Shown here one piece after another: positions 25,171-34,505 of a stretch of DNA of 64,000 nt. Source of the DNA: an uncultured Novosphingobium sp. (GTDB lineage: Bacteria; Pseudomonadota; Alphaproteobacteria; Sphingomonadales; Sphingomonadaceae); NCBI GenBank assembly GCA_946886075.1, contig CAMPHR010000006.1:51561-115560 (forward strand), written 5' to 3'. The notes under the pieces are model-generated. The model made no database searches. It was given only the letters and a program-made list of their open reading frames with translations, and was not told the DNA's origin. Positions within the stretch are counted from its first letter, which is position 1; each line of letters opens with the position of its first letter. A program made the position numbers and the translations under genes.

Positions 25171-26713
25171 TGTTGGCCTCTCCCGGAGCGCGTCGATAGA
25201 TGGCGCCGTCCTTCAGCTGGGCGGTGCGGACGAGATGCAGGCGATCGGAAAGCTCCTGCTCCGATGCCATGTAAAAGCGCCAATCGACCCTGTTCAGAAG
25301 GACGACATAGGCATTGCCGCGCGCCAGCACGGCGTTGGCTGACGCCAACTGCTGGGCGTAGGGGAATTGCGCATCCTCCCGTCCAATTCGCAGGCTGATG
25401 TGCATCGGCGTGTCGCGCGCAGGACGGCGGAGCAGATAGGTGATGACATCGGGGCCGTTGGAGTAGATGACCGCGTCTTTCGGCAGCCGCGCGACTGCGG
25501 CGATCGTCGGCGAACGCACCCACTCCAGCGCGGCGTATCCGACGCCCTTGCGGTAATCCTGATAGGTGCGCACAGTCGTGCGGACCGCATGGCCAGCCAG
25601 CATCATGCAGCCGATGCCGATCAGGATGAGGCGCAGCGGGCGCGCCCTTTTGGACGTGCGGTCAAGCTGCGCGACCGCGATCGTCGCCGCCATGACGCTG
25701 GTGCAGTAGATCGGATAGGCATAGCGGCCATTAAGGTGCAGATTGGCTTCGATCGAAGTTGCCAGCACCATGAAGGCGAGATAGGTGAAGAAGAACAGGG
25801 CGAGCGGCACGGCGAGCAGCGACCGATCGGTGCCGACGGCCTGCCCAAGCGCGCGGCGGCCCTGAAGGACGATCGCGTATAGGCTCGCACCCAGCGCCAC
25901 AAGGAACAGGGCGCCGCGCACTGGTCCTGGAATATTGTCCGGCAGCAGCCAGGCGGTCATTGCATGGAAACTCAACCACCAATCGGCCGTGGTCATGTTG
26001 CCCAGCCATTCCAAGGGGCGGCCGGTCGACCGGCCATTCACCACTTCGCCCAGCGCGACCCATCCCAGGAATATCAACGCCGATGGCAAAAGGATGCGCA
26101 GTATGTTGCCGAACCTGCTGGACAAGGGCTGGCGCGGATCGATCAGCAGGAACAAGGCGATGGCCGCACCCAGCGCCGGGCCGGTGAAGCGGACCAATGA
26201 GGCAAGGCCTACGCCGACGCCCGCCATGATCAGCCAGCGGCCCTCGCCATCGCGCAGATAGCGGGCCAGGGCGATCAGCGTGGCGTAGATGGTGGTGAGG
26301 AACAGCGGCTCTGACATGGCAAGGCCGTGCAACGTCACCGACTGCGGCGCGATGACGATGATCGCCGTGCCCATGGCTGCCGCCGCGGGGCTGCCGCTCG
26401 CGATCCTCAGCAGATACCAGGCAAGCAGTGCGTTGAGCGGAGCTAGAACCAGCCCGATACCCCACGCGCCCTTGACGATGTCGATGCCTGTCATCGCCAC
26501 CAGCTGCAACAGGGCTGGATAAAGCGGGGCGTCCCACGGCTGGCTCGACAAGTTCATGTAGCGCGTACTGTCCGGCCAAACGCCGATGCCGTGATGCGTC
26601 ACCAGCAGGAACAGCAGCAGCGCAAGGACGGGCAAGCCGCCAGCGCTGATGCGGTCGAGCAGTATTTCGGACCGGGCACGGGCCAGCGCCGTTTCGGGTT
26701 GGAACGGGTACAT
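25163..26713 (-). CDS. GT-C fold membrane glycosyltransferase (ArnT/PMT-like)
   Basis: A protein of about 516 residues with roughly 11 membrane helices and a C-terminal soluble part. WPDSTRYMNLSSQPW in the first periplasmic loop carries the acidic residue that GT-C enzymes use with polyprenyl-phosphate sugars, and LVRFTGPALGAAIALFLLID is a typical later helix. ATG 26713 overlaps the aminotransferase stop as TGATG; GTG 26716 is also possible. It should transfer a sugar from a polyprenyl-phosphate donor on the periplasmic side to an envelope lipid or glycan. Its place beside the UbiA gene suggests the donor is made by this operon. The acceptor is unknown. Confidence 0.82.
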   Translation of the reverse strand: MYPFQPETALARARSEILLDRISAGGLPVLALLLFLLVTHHGIGVWPDSTRYMNLSSQPWDAPLYPALLQLVAMTGIDIVKGAWGIGLVLAPLNALLAWYLLRIASGSPAAAAMGTAIIVIAPQSVTLHGLAMSEPLFLTTIYATLIALARYLRDGEGRWLIMAGVGVGLASLVRFTGPALGAAIALFLLIDPRQPLSSRFGNILRILLPSALIFLGWVALGEVVNGRSTGRPLEWLGNMTTADWWLSFHAMTAWLLPDNIPGPVRGALFLVALGASLYAIVLQGRRALGQAVGTDRSLLAVPLALFFFTYLAFMVLATSIEANLHLNGRYAYPIYCTSVMAATIAVAQLDRTSKRARPLRLILIGIGCMMLAGHAVRTTVRTYQDYRKGVGYAALEWVRSPTIAAVARLPKDAVIYSNGPDVITYLLRRPARDTPMHISLRIGREDAQFPYAQQLASANAVLARGNAYVVLLNRVDWRFYMASEQELSDRLHLVRTAQLKDGAIYRRAPGEANNE

Positions 26714-28200
26714 CACGGCTTTGACCGGAAGCCAGCAAGGATGCGCTTCACATTCCCGGCGACGAAATGCAGCACGGAGTCCGGGATACCGCGATCAAAG
26801 ATATCGTCCAACCCATCCACCAGCCGGTCGATCTCCGCCTTGGTGACGATGAAGGGCGGCATGAAGTGGAGCATGTCGCGCGCGCCGGGCTGGAAATGAA
26901 CCAGGACGCCGTGCCGGTCGAACAACTGCCGCGCGAGCGCGCCGATCAGCACGGACTGATAAGTGAGGAATAGCGGATTGTTCGACACATCGACCAGCTT
27001 TGCTGCCATGTCTTCGCGGAAATTAAGGCGGATGGCGCGGAACAGCCCCCGGCCGCGCACTTCCAGCAGCGTGCGGGGATATTTGATGTGCAAGGCCTCA
27101 AGCCGCGCTTCGAGATAATCTCCCATCTCCCGCGCATTGTCGATCAGCCCATCTTCGTAGAGCGTGTTGAGTGTTTCGATCGCCACGGCGCAGCTTTCAC
27201 CAATGCCGCTGAATGTCGAGCTATGCAGGTTGCAGTCATTGCGATTGCCGTATGCCTGCTCGAACAGCGCGCGCGAAGTCACCATAGCGCCGATCGCCCG
27301 TTTACCGCCGCCCAATGTCTTTGCCAGCGTGACTATATCGGGCACCACATCTTCATGCATGAATGCGCAGAAGCGGCCCGTGCGCCCGCAACCCACCTTC
27401 ACCTCGTCAAAGATCGACAGGATGTCATTGGCGCGGCAAAGCTCGGCAAATTGCGTGAGATAGCCCGAAGGAGGCACCTCGCAGGCCGTGCCGCGGATTG
27501 GTTCGATGATGGCCGCGATGATGCTGTTGCCCTTTGCGCCGCTTTCCTCGGCGATGGCGCGATGCATCGCATCGATATCGCCATAGGGGACGTAAACCAC
27601 ATTTTCCTTCGGTACGCCCAGCAGGAAGCCGGTGTGCACGTTCGTCGCCGTTGTCAGCGCGAGCGCGCCATGCGTCTTCCCATGGAAAGCGCCGCGCATG
27701 CAGAGGAATTTGTGCTTCCCCTTGGGCGTCTGGATGCGCTCGGCCAGCTTCATCGCCGCTTCGTTGGCTTCGGCGCCCGATGTGGAGAAGAAGCTGGTGT
27801 CCAGCGGATCGGGCAGGATCTGGGCCAGATTATAGGCCAGCGCCGCCTGCAACTTGTGCGGGGCAAGCTTGATGATGTCCAGCACCTGCCGGGCATGACA
27901 CAGCTGCTCGGCGGCTACGATGCGGGGGTGGTTATGGCCTAGCCCAGCCGCTCCCATGCCGGTGGAAAAATCAAGCACCTCCCGCCCATCGGCCAGGTGC
28001 AGCACGGTGCCCCGCGCTGACCGCACGTCGAGGTCGTCCAGACCCAATATGCCGTATAGTCCCAGCAAATGCCGGTTGAGGTGCCTGGCATAAAGGCGAT
28101 TGGCTTCGCTTACGTCCAGAGACAGCGATTGTTCGAGTGTCAGGATCGCCGGCCGGTCAAACGGCGTGGGCAGAATATCCTGTTTGAACTGGGTTGCCAT
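26713..28200 (-). CDS. Class III PLP-dependent aminotransferase
   Basis: The ATG at 28200 (MATQFKQDILPTPF) gives about 495 residues; a TTG at 28239 could extend it. The PLP-binding parts are STSGAEANEAAMKLAE, MRGAFHGKTHGALALTT, IFDEVKVGCGRTGRF with the aspartate, and the Schiff-base lysine in AKTLGGGKRAIGAMV. This class transfers amino groups to terminal aldehydes, as in ornithine or putrescine aminotransferases and in HpnO, which aminates a hopanoid-linked ribose. As first gene of the glycan operon it may put an amino group on the lipid-linked sugar or its acceptor. It overlaps the glycosyltransferase gene and starts 103 bp after the response regulator gene. Confidence 0.88.
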   Translation of the reverse strand: MATQFKQDILPTPFDRPAILTLEQSLSLDVSEANRLYARHLNRHLLGLYGILGLDDLDVRSARGTVLHLADGREVLDFSTGMGAAGLGHNHPRIVAAEQLCHARQVLDIIKLAPHKLQAALAYNLAQILPDPLDTSFFSTSGAEANEAAMKLAERIQTPKGKHKFLCMRGAFHGKTHGALALTTATNVHTGFLLGVPKENVVYVPYGDIDAMHRAIAEESGAKGNSIIAAIIEPIRGTACEVPPSGYLTQFAELCRANDILSIFDEVKVGCGRTGRFCAFMHEDVVPDIVTLAKTLGGGKRAIGAMVTSRALFEQAYGNRNDCNLHSSTFSGIGESCAVAIETLNTLYEDGLIDNAREMGDYLEARLEALHIKYPRTLLEVRGRGLFRAIRLNFREDMAAKLVDVSNNPLFLTYQSVLIGALARQLFDRHGVLVHFQPGARDMLHFMPPFIVTKAEIDRLVDGLDDIFDRGIPDSVLHFVAGNVKRILAGFRSKP

Positions 28201-28302
28201 TTCGACTGATTCTCCCGCCGCATGCTGTCGATGGGACAATCTTTATGGATGGCGGAGAGACGCGGGAATCCATGGATTTATATACTCCCAAGGGGCCGTG
28301 GC

Positions 28303-28959
28303 CTAGCCATTCGGAGCCTCGCCATTTGCGGCCGTTGCACCCTCGAAATAGATGGCGGCCAGCGCGGTGCGATTGGTGATGCGCAGCTTTTGGAAGATAT
28401 TGTGAAGATGGATCTTCACCGTGCCCTCGCCAGCCCCCAATTGTCGGGCGATGTCACGGTTGGACAGGCCCCGGCATGCCTGCGCGGCGATCTCCAGCTC
28501 CCGCGGGGTGAGCGCCGCCAGGCCGGGCGAGGGGCCCTCGTCCTGCCAGACGCGGGTTGCCTTTCTCGCCATTTCCTCTGGCAGCCACTGCCGTCCGCCC
28601 GCGACGCTGCGCAGGCAGTCGATCAACGTATTGGGTGCGGCTTCCTTCAGCACGATGCCCCAAATGCCATTTTCGATCGCTTCGGACAGCTGCGGGGGGG
28701 TAATCAGCGCAGTCAGGAAGACTGCCCGGATGGGCAGGTCCGCCATCCTTATTCGCCGCAGCAGAGCCAGTCCGCTGATGTCGGGCATGTTGATGTCCAG
28801 CACCACGATGTCGGGTTTCAACCGGTCTATGGCCTGGAAGGCGGCGGCGCCGTCGGTCATGCTGCCAACAACCCGAAAGTCCGGCTCCATCGCGACCAGC
28901 TCGGCCAATCCATGCAGCACAACCGGATGATCATCGACCAGGAAAACCGACTGCTTCAT
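28303..28959 (-). CDS. NarL/FixJ-type response regulator
   Basis: The ATG at 28959 gives 218 residues. The receiver domain has the acidic pair in FLVDDHPVVLHG, the phosphorylated aspartate D55 in VVLDINMPDISG, and a conserved lysine in IVLKEAAPN. The LuxR-type helix-turn-helix is LTPRELEIAAQACRGLSNRD, followed by GTVKIHLHNIFQKL. The start overlaps the kinase stop as ATGA, so both are translated together. It probably activates or represses transcription on a signal sensed by the kinase. The aminotransferase-led operon begins 103 bp downstream on the same strand and is the nearest candidate target or even part of the same transcript. Confidence 0.93.
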   Translation of the reverse strand: MKQSVFLVDDHPVVLHGLAELVAMEPDFRVVGSMTDGAAAFQAIDRLKPDIVVLDINMPDISGLALLRRIRMADLPIRAVFLTALITPPQLSEAIENGIWGIVLKEAAPNTLIDCLRSVAGGRQWLPEEMARKATRVWQDEGPSPGLAALTPRELEIAAQACRGLSNRDIARQLGAGEGTVKIHLHNIFQKLRITNRTALAAIYFEGATAANGEAPNG

Positions 28960-30620
28960 TGCAAAGGCACCTCGATCCGCATCGCCAATCCTGGTGCGTA
29001 GCGCGTTATCGCCATGCGGCCGCCCAAGTCCCGGATGCGCGCGCGCAAGGATCGGGGCCAAGCTGACCTGCTGTTGGGCGTTCGCACCATACCGCAGCCA
29101 TTGTCGGCGATGGTGAGGCGCAGGGCTTGGTCCGCCCTGTTCAACTCGACGGTTACCCGCGTTGCCCCGCCATGACGCACCGCATTGGCTGTCGCTTCGC
29201 TCAGCAACTGCCTGAGTTCACGGTGTAGGTCGCCCGACGCCTCCATGTCTGGCGGATTGACCGACAGGGCGATGTCGCATCCCCATTGATCGGACAGTTC
29301 ATCGGCGCTCTGGGCCAGTGATTGGGACAAGAACCGCAAGGGCGGCGATTCCATGTCGCGGCTACTTTCGACGAAAAGGCGGATGCGCCGCTGTTGTTCG
29401 GCCATGACGACAGCTACACCGTCAAGCGCGCCGCGCGCACTTTCGGGAAGGCTCATGCCCGCCGCCTTTAGCTTCAGCGAGGCAGCGGTCAACTCTTGCA
29501 GGACGCTGTCATGCAGGTCCCGCGCCAGCCGGATGCGTTCCTGCGCGCGCGCATTGTCGGCGATGGCATGGATCATTTCCCATCGTTCAAGTTCGTGGCC
29601 GATGCGAAGCGCAGTGATCTGAGTCAGATGCTGCGTTTCTTCGTGATGATTTTCAGCCCCGATCACGAACAGCCTGTCCGCGCCGTCGGAACCTGCGACC
29701 GGGGCTGAACGCAATCCGGCAGGATCGTCGAACAACTTGCCCCATCCGGTGACCGCGCCGATCGCGTCCAGTTCGGCGGTGTCGCTCGTGCGGAAAAGCT
29801 CCCTCCATTCCCGCCGCGGACTTCTGGCGCGCCAGAATGATGGGTCATCGATTTCCGCGATCCGCAACCCGCCCGGTCCCCACAATGCTATCGTCCCGCC
29901 GGACCCTTTCTGATCCTGCCAGAGCAGCAGCACCTGCCTGACGCCAAGGAGCTCGGCTGCATGCCGCAACATGTCGCTCAGCAAGATCCGCCGGTCCGTC
30001 GCGGCAGGCGCAGGATACCAACTTGCCAGCTGCGCGAAGCGATGGCTGCTCCGCGCCCGGCACGCGCCGAAATAGCCCAGCATCGCAGCCGCCACCAGGA
30101 AATAGGCCGACCGCATGATCAACAGGTTGAGTTCGGATTCCCCATCCTGCAAATCCCGCCAACCCAGCGCGATCAGCAGCAACTGCATGACGACCGCGCC
30201 CAGCACCGCACCCAGCATGTCCCAACGCAGCGTTGTCGCCAGCAGGATGAACGGCAGGAACGGGAAGAACGGGCTGCTGAGTTCGTCGGTCAGATAGACA
30301 AGAGCCCCTAGCGCCAGCAGGTCTATGCCATGGATGATGAGATGCGCCTTGCTTTCCAACGGCCAGCGCGGCGGCGTAAGGGCCAGCCAGAGCGAGAAGG
30401 CGATATAGCTGCCGAGCAGCAAATGCGCTTCGGCCAGGAAACCGGCCGGACGCGTCGGGTCGAGGTAGATGGCCAATGCTGCGAACAGCACCGTCACCAG
30501 CCTGCCTGCCGATATCAGCCATTCAGGATCGGCACCCGCGCGCAGCCCGTCCAGCAGGAAGCATCGCCTGATTGCCGCTAAAATGCGCGGCGCGGGTCCA
30601 TCCATCTTGCGCGTGCGCAT
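28956..30620 (-). CDS. Sensor histidine kinase of the NarL type (HisKA_3)
   Basis: This 554-residue kinase has five or six N-terminal membrane helices (for example LVTVLFAALAIYLD and FFPFLPFILLATTL), a GAF-like cytoplasmic region, and a HisKA_3 dimerisation helix with the phosphorylated histidine in RIRLARDLHDSVLQELTAAS (about residue 367). The ATP-binding domain shows EATANAVRHGGATR (N box) and TIADNGCGM (G1). No large periplasmic sensor loop is evident, so it may sense a membrane or envelope state. It is co-translated with the response regulator. Its place upstream of a membrane-glycolipid operon fits envelope control, which is inference. Confidence 0.92.
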   Translation of the reverse strand: MRTRKMDGPAPRILAAIRRCFLLDGLRAGADPEWLISAGRLVTVLFAALAIYLDPTRPAGFLAEAHLLLGSYIAFSLWLALTPPRWPLESKAHLIIHGIDLLALGALVYLTDELSSPFFPFLPFILLATTLRWDMLGAVLGAVVMQLLLIALGWRDLQDGESELNLLIMRSAYFLVAAAMLGYFGACRARSSHRFAQLASWYPAPAATDRRILLSDMLRHAAELLGVRQVLLLWQDQKGSGGTIALWGPGGLRIAEIDDPSFWRARSPRREWRELFRTSDTAELDAIGAVTGWGKLFDDPAGLRSAPVAGSDGADRLFVIGAENHHEETQHLTQITALRIGHELERWEMIHAIADNARAQERIRLARDLHDSVLQELTAASLKLKAAGMSLPESARGALDGVAVVMAEQQRRIRLFVESSRDMESPPLRFLSQSLAQSADELSDQWGCDIALSVNPPDMEASGDLHRELRQLLSEATANAVRHGGATRVTVELNRADQALRLTIADNGCGMVRTPNSRSAWPRSLRARIRDLGGRMAITRYAPGLAMRIEVPLQ

Positions 30621-30710
30621 ATCTTAGGAAGGACTGGCACGAACTTACATGCCGCACAAATGCGATTATGGATAAGGGGTTGAAGGGAACAGCAGAATCC
30701 CTGAACGAAC

Positions 30711-33700
30711 TTAGCCGATCATCATGAGGCTGGCGTTGCCACCGGCGGCTGTGGTGTTGATCGATATCGAAATCTCTTCAAGCAACCAGTCGGAATGATA
30801 GGCAAGGGGCTGGTCCTGCTCGGCCGCATGGACCGATATGATCGGTCCGGGCGCCGCCGCTGCTTCCGCTACCGCCCGGGCAACGGCACTCGTGTCTCCT
30901 TCCACCAGAATGACCGAACAGGGGCCGGTCGCGCTTACTGAAAACGCCGCGGCTACATTGGGCGGCAGATCGTCAGGAAGTGGGTGTGCAACCACGCCCC
31001 GGTTTCCCGTCCCCAGCACCGCTGCCATCTGCTCGAACAAGCCTTGGCCAGTTTCAGGCCTCATCCCTATCTGACCGCGTGGCTGGAGCCGGTACAGGTT
31101 GCTTTCCCCGACCGGCCCGGCCAGCCTGATCTCTGTGCCAAGAGCAAAAGCGGCGGCGTAGCGCCGGGCTTTCGCGGCGCTGGCGGTCTCTCCCTTTCTT
31201 TCCAGCCAGTCGGCGAATTCATGAATGGGCGATGCGACATTGTGGGGCAGATGGGGAAAGGCGGGTGGCGACGTTACCAGCCGCCTGAGATAAAGCGGCC
31301 CGCCTGCCTTGGGCCCGGTTCCTGACAACCCGCGCCCTCCGAACGGCTGGACGCCCACGACCGCGCCGATCATGTTGCGGTTCACGTAAAGATTGCCTGC
31401 CTCCACCCGCGCGGTGACATGGGCGATGGTATCATCCAGCCTTGTGTGCAGGCCGAACGTCAATCCATATCCGGTCGCGTTGATCGCATCGATCAGCGCG
31501 TCCAGCCCCTCGCGGCGGAAGCGCACGATATGAAGCACAGGGCCGAACACTTCCCGTTCCAGCTCCGCTATGTCCCCGATCTCGATGATCGTGGGCGCAA
31601 CAAAGCTGCCATGCACGGCCTGTGGGGGCAGGGGGAGCCGATCGACCGGTGCGCCGCGATCGCGCATCATGGCGATGTGCTTCTCGATCCCCGCTTTTGC
31701 CTCACCCGTTATCACGGGCCCGACATCGACCTTCAGCGCGTCCGTCCGGCCGATACGTATTTCCCGCAACGCACCTTTCAGCATCAGCAGGATGCGCTCC
31801 GCCACCTCGTCCTGCAGGCACAGGACGCGGAGCGCGGAGCAGCGCTGGCCGGCACTGTCAAATGCCGATAGCAGCACATCCGCCACGACTTGTTCGGTAA
31901 GAGCGGACGAGTCCACGATCATCGCATTCTGGCCGCCCGTCTCGGCGATCAGGGGGATGGGTCGCCCGGTCGGGGAAAGCCGCTTGGCAAGTTTTCCCTG
32001 GATCAGTCGCGCAACGGCCGTCGATCCCGTGAACATCACGCCTGCCGTGTCCTTTGCCGCCACCAGGGCGCTGCCCAAAGCCCCGTCGCCTGGCGCCAGC
32101 AGCAGCGCATGGCGGGGCACGCCCGCCTCATGCAGCAGCCGCACCGCCTCTGCCGCTATCAATGGCGTCTGGCCTGCCGGTTTGGCCAGAACCGGGTTGC
32201 CCGCGACCAGAGCGGCCGCGACCTGGCCGGTGAAGATCGCCAGCGGAAAGTTCCACGGACTGATGCAGACAACCGGTCCCAGAGGTTGCTGCTGGCTGCC
32301 AAAATTCGTCCGCGCCTGCGCCGCATAATAGCGCAGGAAATCGATGGCCTCTCGCACCTCGGCGATTGCGTTGGGAAGGGATTTTCCGGCTTCACGGATC
32401 AGAAGGCCGAGCAGGATCGGCATGCGCGCCTGCATTGCATCGGCGGCTCGCTCCAAGATGGCAGCACGCTCGTCCACTGGCTTGGCACCCCAGTCGGAAG
32501 ACGCGGCATGGGCGACGAGGGCAGCGACATCTTCCGCTGCCAGCTCAGCGACCGTGCCCACCACGTCCCGATGATCGGCGGGATTGACGATCATCCGATC
32601 GATGCCCGACCCAAATGTCGGGTCCGCCCTCCACGCAATCTCCGCGCTGTCCCGAAGCGCCCGCGACAGCGCGGCGAGCGTGCCCTCATCGCTCAGGTCA
32701 AAGCCCGCCGAATTGCGGCGATCGGGATAGAGATTGGCGGGCAAGGCGATCTGCTCATGCCTTGCCCCCGCTTCGGGCATGGCGCGGACAATCTCGGCCG
32801 GGTCGGCGATCAGATCTTCGACCGAAACCGCCGGGTCCGCAATCCGGTGAACGAAGGAAGAATTGGCGCCATTCTCAAGCAGGCGGCGGACCAGATAGGC
32901 AAGCAGCGTCTCATGCGTGCCCACCGGCGCATAGATGCGGCAGGGACGGTTGAGCTTCTCCCTGCCCACCACCTGTTCGTACAGCGGCTCTCCCATTCCG
33001 TGCAGGCACTGAAACTCATATTGGCCGACGCTGAAATCCGGCCCGGCAAGACGATAGATGGTCGCCAGCGTCTGCGCATTATGCGTCGCAAATTGCGGGA
33101 AGATCGCGTCAGGCGCTGCCAGCAACTTGCGCGCGCAGGCGATATAGGCGACGTCCGTATGCACCTTGCGCGTATAGACCGGGAAGTCGGCGAGCCCGTC
33201 CACCTGGGCGCGCTTGATCTCCGCATCCCAATAGGCGCCCTTTACGAGCCGCACCATCAGTCGGCGCCCTGACCGCCGGGCAAGGTCGATGATCCAATCG
33301 ATGACGAACGGGCAGCGCTTGCCATAGGCCTGGATGACGAAGCCCAAGCCCTCCCATCCGCTCAGCGCCGCGTCGGTCGCCAGGCTTTCGAGCAGATCGA
33401 GCGAAAGTTCGAGCCGGTCCATCTCCTCGGCATCGATGTTGAGGCCGATGTCATAGCTTTTGGCAAGGATGGCCAACTGGCGAACACGGGGCAGCAACTC
33501 GGCCATGACCCGGTCGGCCTGCGAACGGGCATAGCGGGGGTGCAGGGCGGAAAGCTTGATCGATATGCCCGGCCCTTCATAAACGCCGCGCCCGTCCGCC
33601 GCATGTCCGATCGCGTGAATGGCGCGCTCATAATCGGCAAAATAGCGGGCGGCATCCGCCGCCGTCGCCGCCGCTTCGCCAAGCATGTCGTAGCTGTAGC

Positions 33701-34352
33701 GAAAGCCCTTGGCCTCCATGCCGCGCGCACGCCTCAACGCCTCCGCGATTGTCTCGCCAGTGACGAACCGTTCGCCCATCATCCGCAGGGCGAGATCGAC
33801 GCCACGACGGATCACCGGCTCTCCTGCCCGCGCAACAAGCCGGGTGAGCGCGGCGCCCAGCCCATGGTCATCCACGCTGCCGACCAGCTTGCCGGTGACG
33901 ACCAGCCCCCAGCTGGCCGCATTGACGAAGAGTGACCTGCCGCCGCCGATGTGCGCGCTCCAGTCGCCATCGGACAGCTTGTCCTGGATCAGCGCGTCGC
34001 GGGTCGCATCGTCGGGGATGCGCAGCAGCGCCTCGGCAAGGCACATCAACGCGACGCCCTCTTCGCTGGACAGCGAATATTCCTGCACCAAAGCTTCCAC
34101 GCCGTTGCCCCTGTGGCTGGCGCGGAGCGCGCCTGTGAGGTGGCGGGCGGTCTCCCTGATTGAGGCGCGATCGGACACCCCGAGAGTTGCGGCCTCCAGC
34201 AGTGGCGCCACACAGGCTATTTCATCGCGCCTGTAGGCTGCGGTAATCGCCTGGCGGAGCATGCTCTGGGGACGGATCGGCGGCGCAAAGGCGTCGAAGG
34301 CGATGCGACCGGACATGGCGGGCATACTATCCACAGGCCTTCTATCATCCAT
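30711..34352 (-). CDS. putA: Bifunctional proline dehydrogenase / L-glutamate-gamma-semialdehyde dehydrogenase PutA
   Basis: A 1213-residue PutA. The N-terminal FAD domain has GISIKLSALHPRYARSQADR, RLVKGAYWDAEIKRAQ and QFATHNAQTLATI. The aldehyde dehydrogenase domain has SPWNFPLAIFTGQVAAAL, glutamate in IAETGGQNAMIVD (about 803) and the nucleophile in SAGQRCSALRVL (about 838). A C-terminal ALDH-like extension ending SLMMIG marks type B PutA. The ribbon-helix-helix DNA-binding domain of the E. coli protein is absent, so it is not a self-repressor. It oxidises proline to glutamate through pyrroline-5-carboxylate, at the membrane with quinone as acceptor. ATGs at 34352, 34325 and 34316 compete as start. 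It stands as a single gene. Confidence 0.96.
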   Translation of the reverse strand: MDDRRPVDSMPAMSGRIAFDAFAPPIRPQSMLRQAITAAYRRDEIACVAPLLEAATLGVSDRASIRETARHLTGALRASHRGNGVEALVQEYSLSSEEGVALMCLAEALLRIPDDATRDALIQDKLSDGDWSAHIGGGRSLFVNAASWGLVVTGKLVGSVDDHGLGAALTRLVARAGEPVIRRGVDLALRMMGERFVTGETIAEALRRARGMEAKGFRYSYDMLGEAAATAADAARYFADYERAIHAIGHAADGRGVYEGPGISIKLSALHPRYARSQADRVMAELLPRVRQLAILAKSYDIGLNIDAEEMDRLELSLDLLESLATDAALSGWEGLGFVIQAYGKRCPFVIDWIIDLARRSGRRLMVRLVKGAYWDAEIKRAQVDGLADFPVYTRKVHTDVAYIACARKLLAAPDAIFPQFATHNAQTLATIYRLAGPDFSVGQYEFQCLHGMGEPLYEQVVGREKLNRPCRIYAPVGTHETLLAYLVRRLLENGANSSFVHRIADPAVSVEDLIADPAEIVRAMPEAGARHEQIALPANLYPDRRNSAGFDLSDEGTLAALSRALRDSAEIAWRADPTFGSGIDRMIVNPADHRDVVGTVAELAAEDVAALVAHAASSDWGAKPVDERAAILERAADAMQARMPILLGLLIREAGKSLPNAIAEVREAIDFLRYYAAQARTNFGSQQQPLGPVVCISPWNFPLAIFTGQVAAALVAGNPVLAKPAGQTPLIAAEAVRLLHEAGVPRHALLLAPGDGALGSALVAAKDTAGVMFTGSTAVARLIQGKLAKRLSPTGRPIPLIAETGGQNAMIVDSSALTEQVVADVLLSAFDSAGQRCSALRVLCLQDEVAERILLMLKGALREIRIGRTDALKVDVGPVITGEAKAGIEKHIAMMRDRGAPVDRLPLPPQAVHGSFVAPTIIEIGDIAELEREVFGPVLHIVRFRREGLDALIDAINATGYGLTFGLHTRLDDTIAHVTARVEAGNLYVNRNMIGAVVGVQPFGGRGLSGTGPKAGGPLYLRRLVTSPPAFPHLPHNVASPIHEFADWLERKGETASAAKARRYAAAFALGTEIRLAGPVGESNLYRLQPRGQIGMRPETGQGLFEQMAAVLGTGNRGVVAHPLPDDLPPNVAAAFSVSATGPCSVILVEGDTSAVARAVAEAAAAPGPIISVHAAEQDQPLAYHSDWLLEEISISINTTAAGGNASLMMIG

Positions 34353-34505
34353 AGTTTCTTCGCCCGATATAGGGACACATCGCAGCCAATTCTGGTTCCG
34401 TTGGAGGAGAAAGAAGGAAGCAGCACCAGCGCAGGCTTTGCACCAGCAGCGGCGAAGCTATAGTTGCTGGTTCCCATATAAGAAAACCCGCAGGTGGAGA
34501 GGCCA

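Noticed and set aside
19777..28200. Hopanoid biosynthesis cluster, because of HpnL-, HpnA- and HpnO-like proteins
   Set aside because: No squalene-hopene cyclase, HpnC/D/E or radical-SAM HpnH is present, and UbiA, HAD and GMC genes do not belong to it. It is kept only as an analogy for the aminotransferase.
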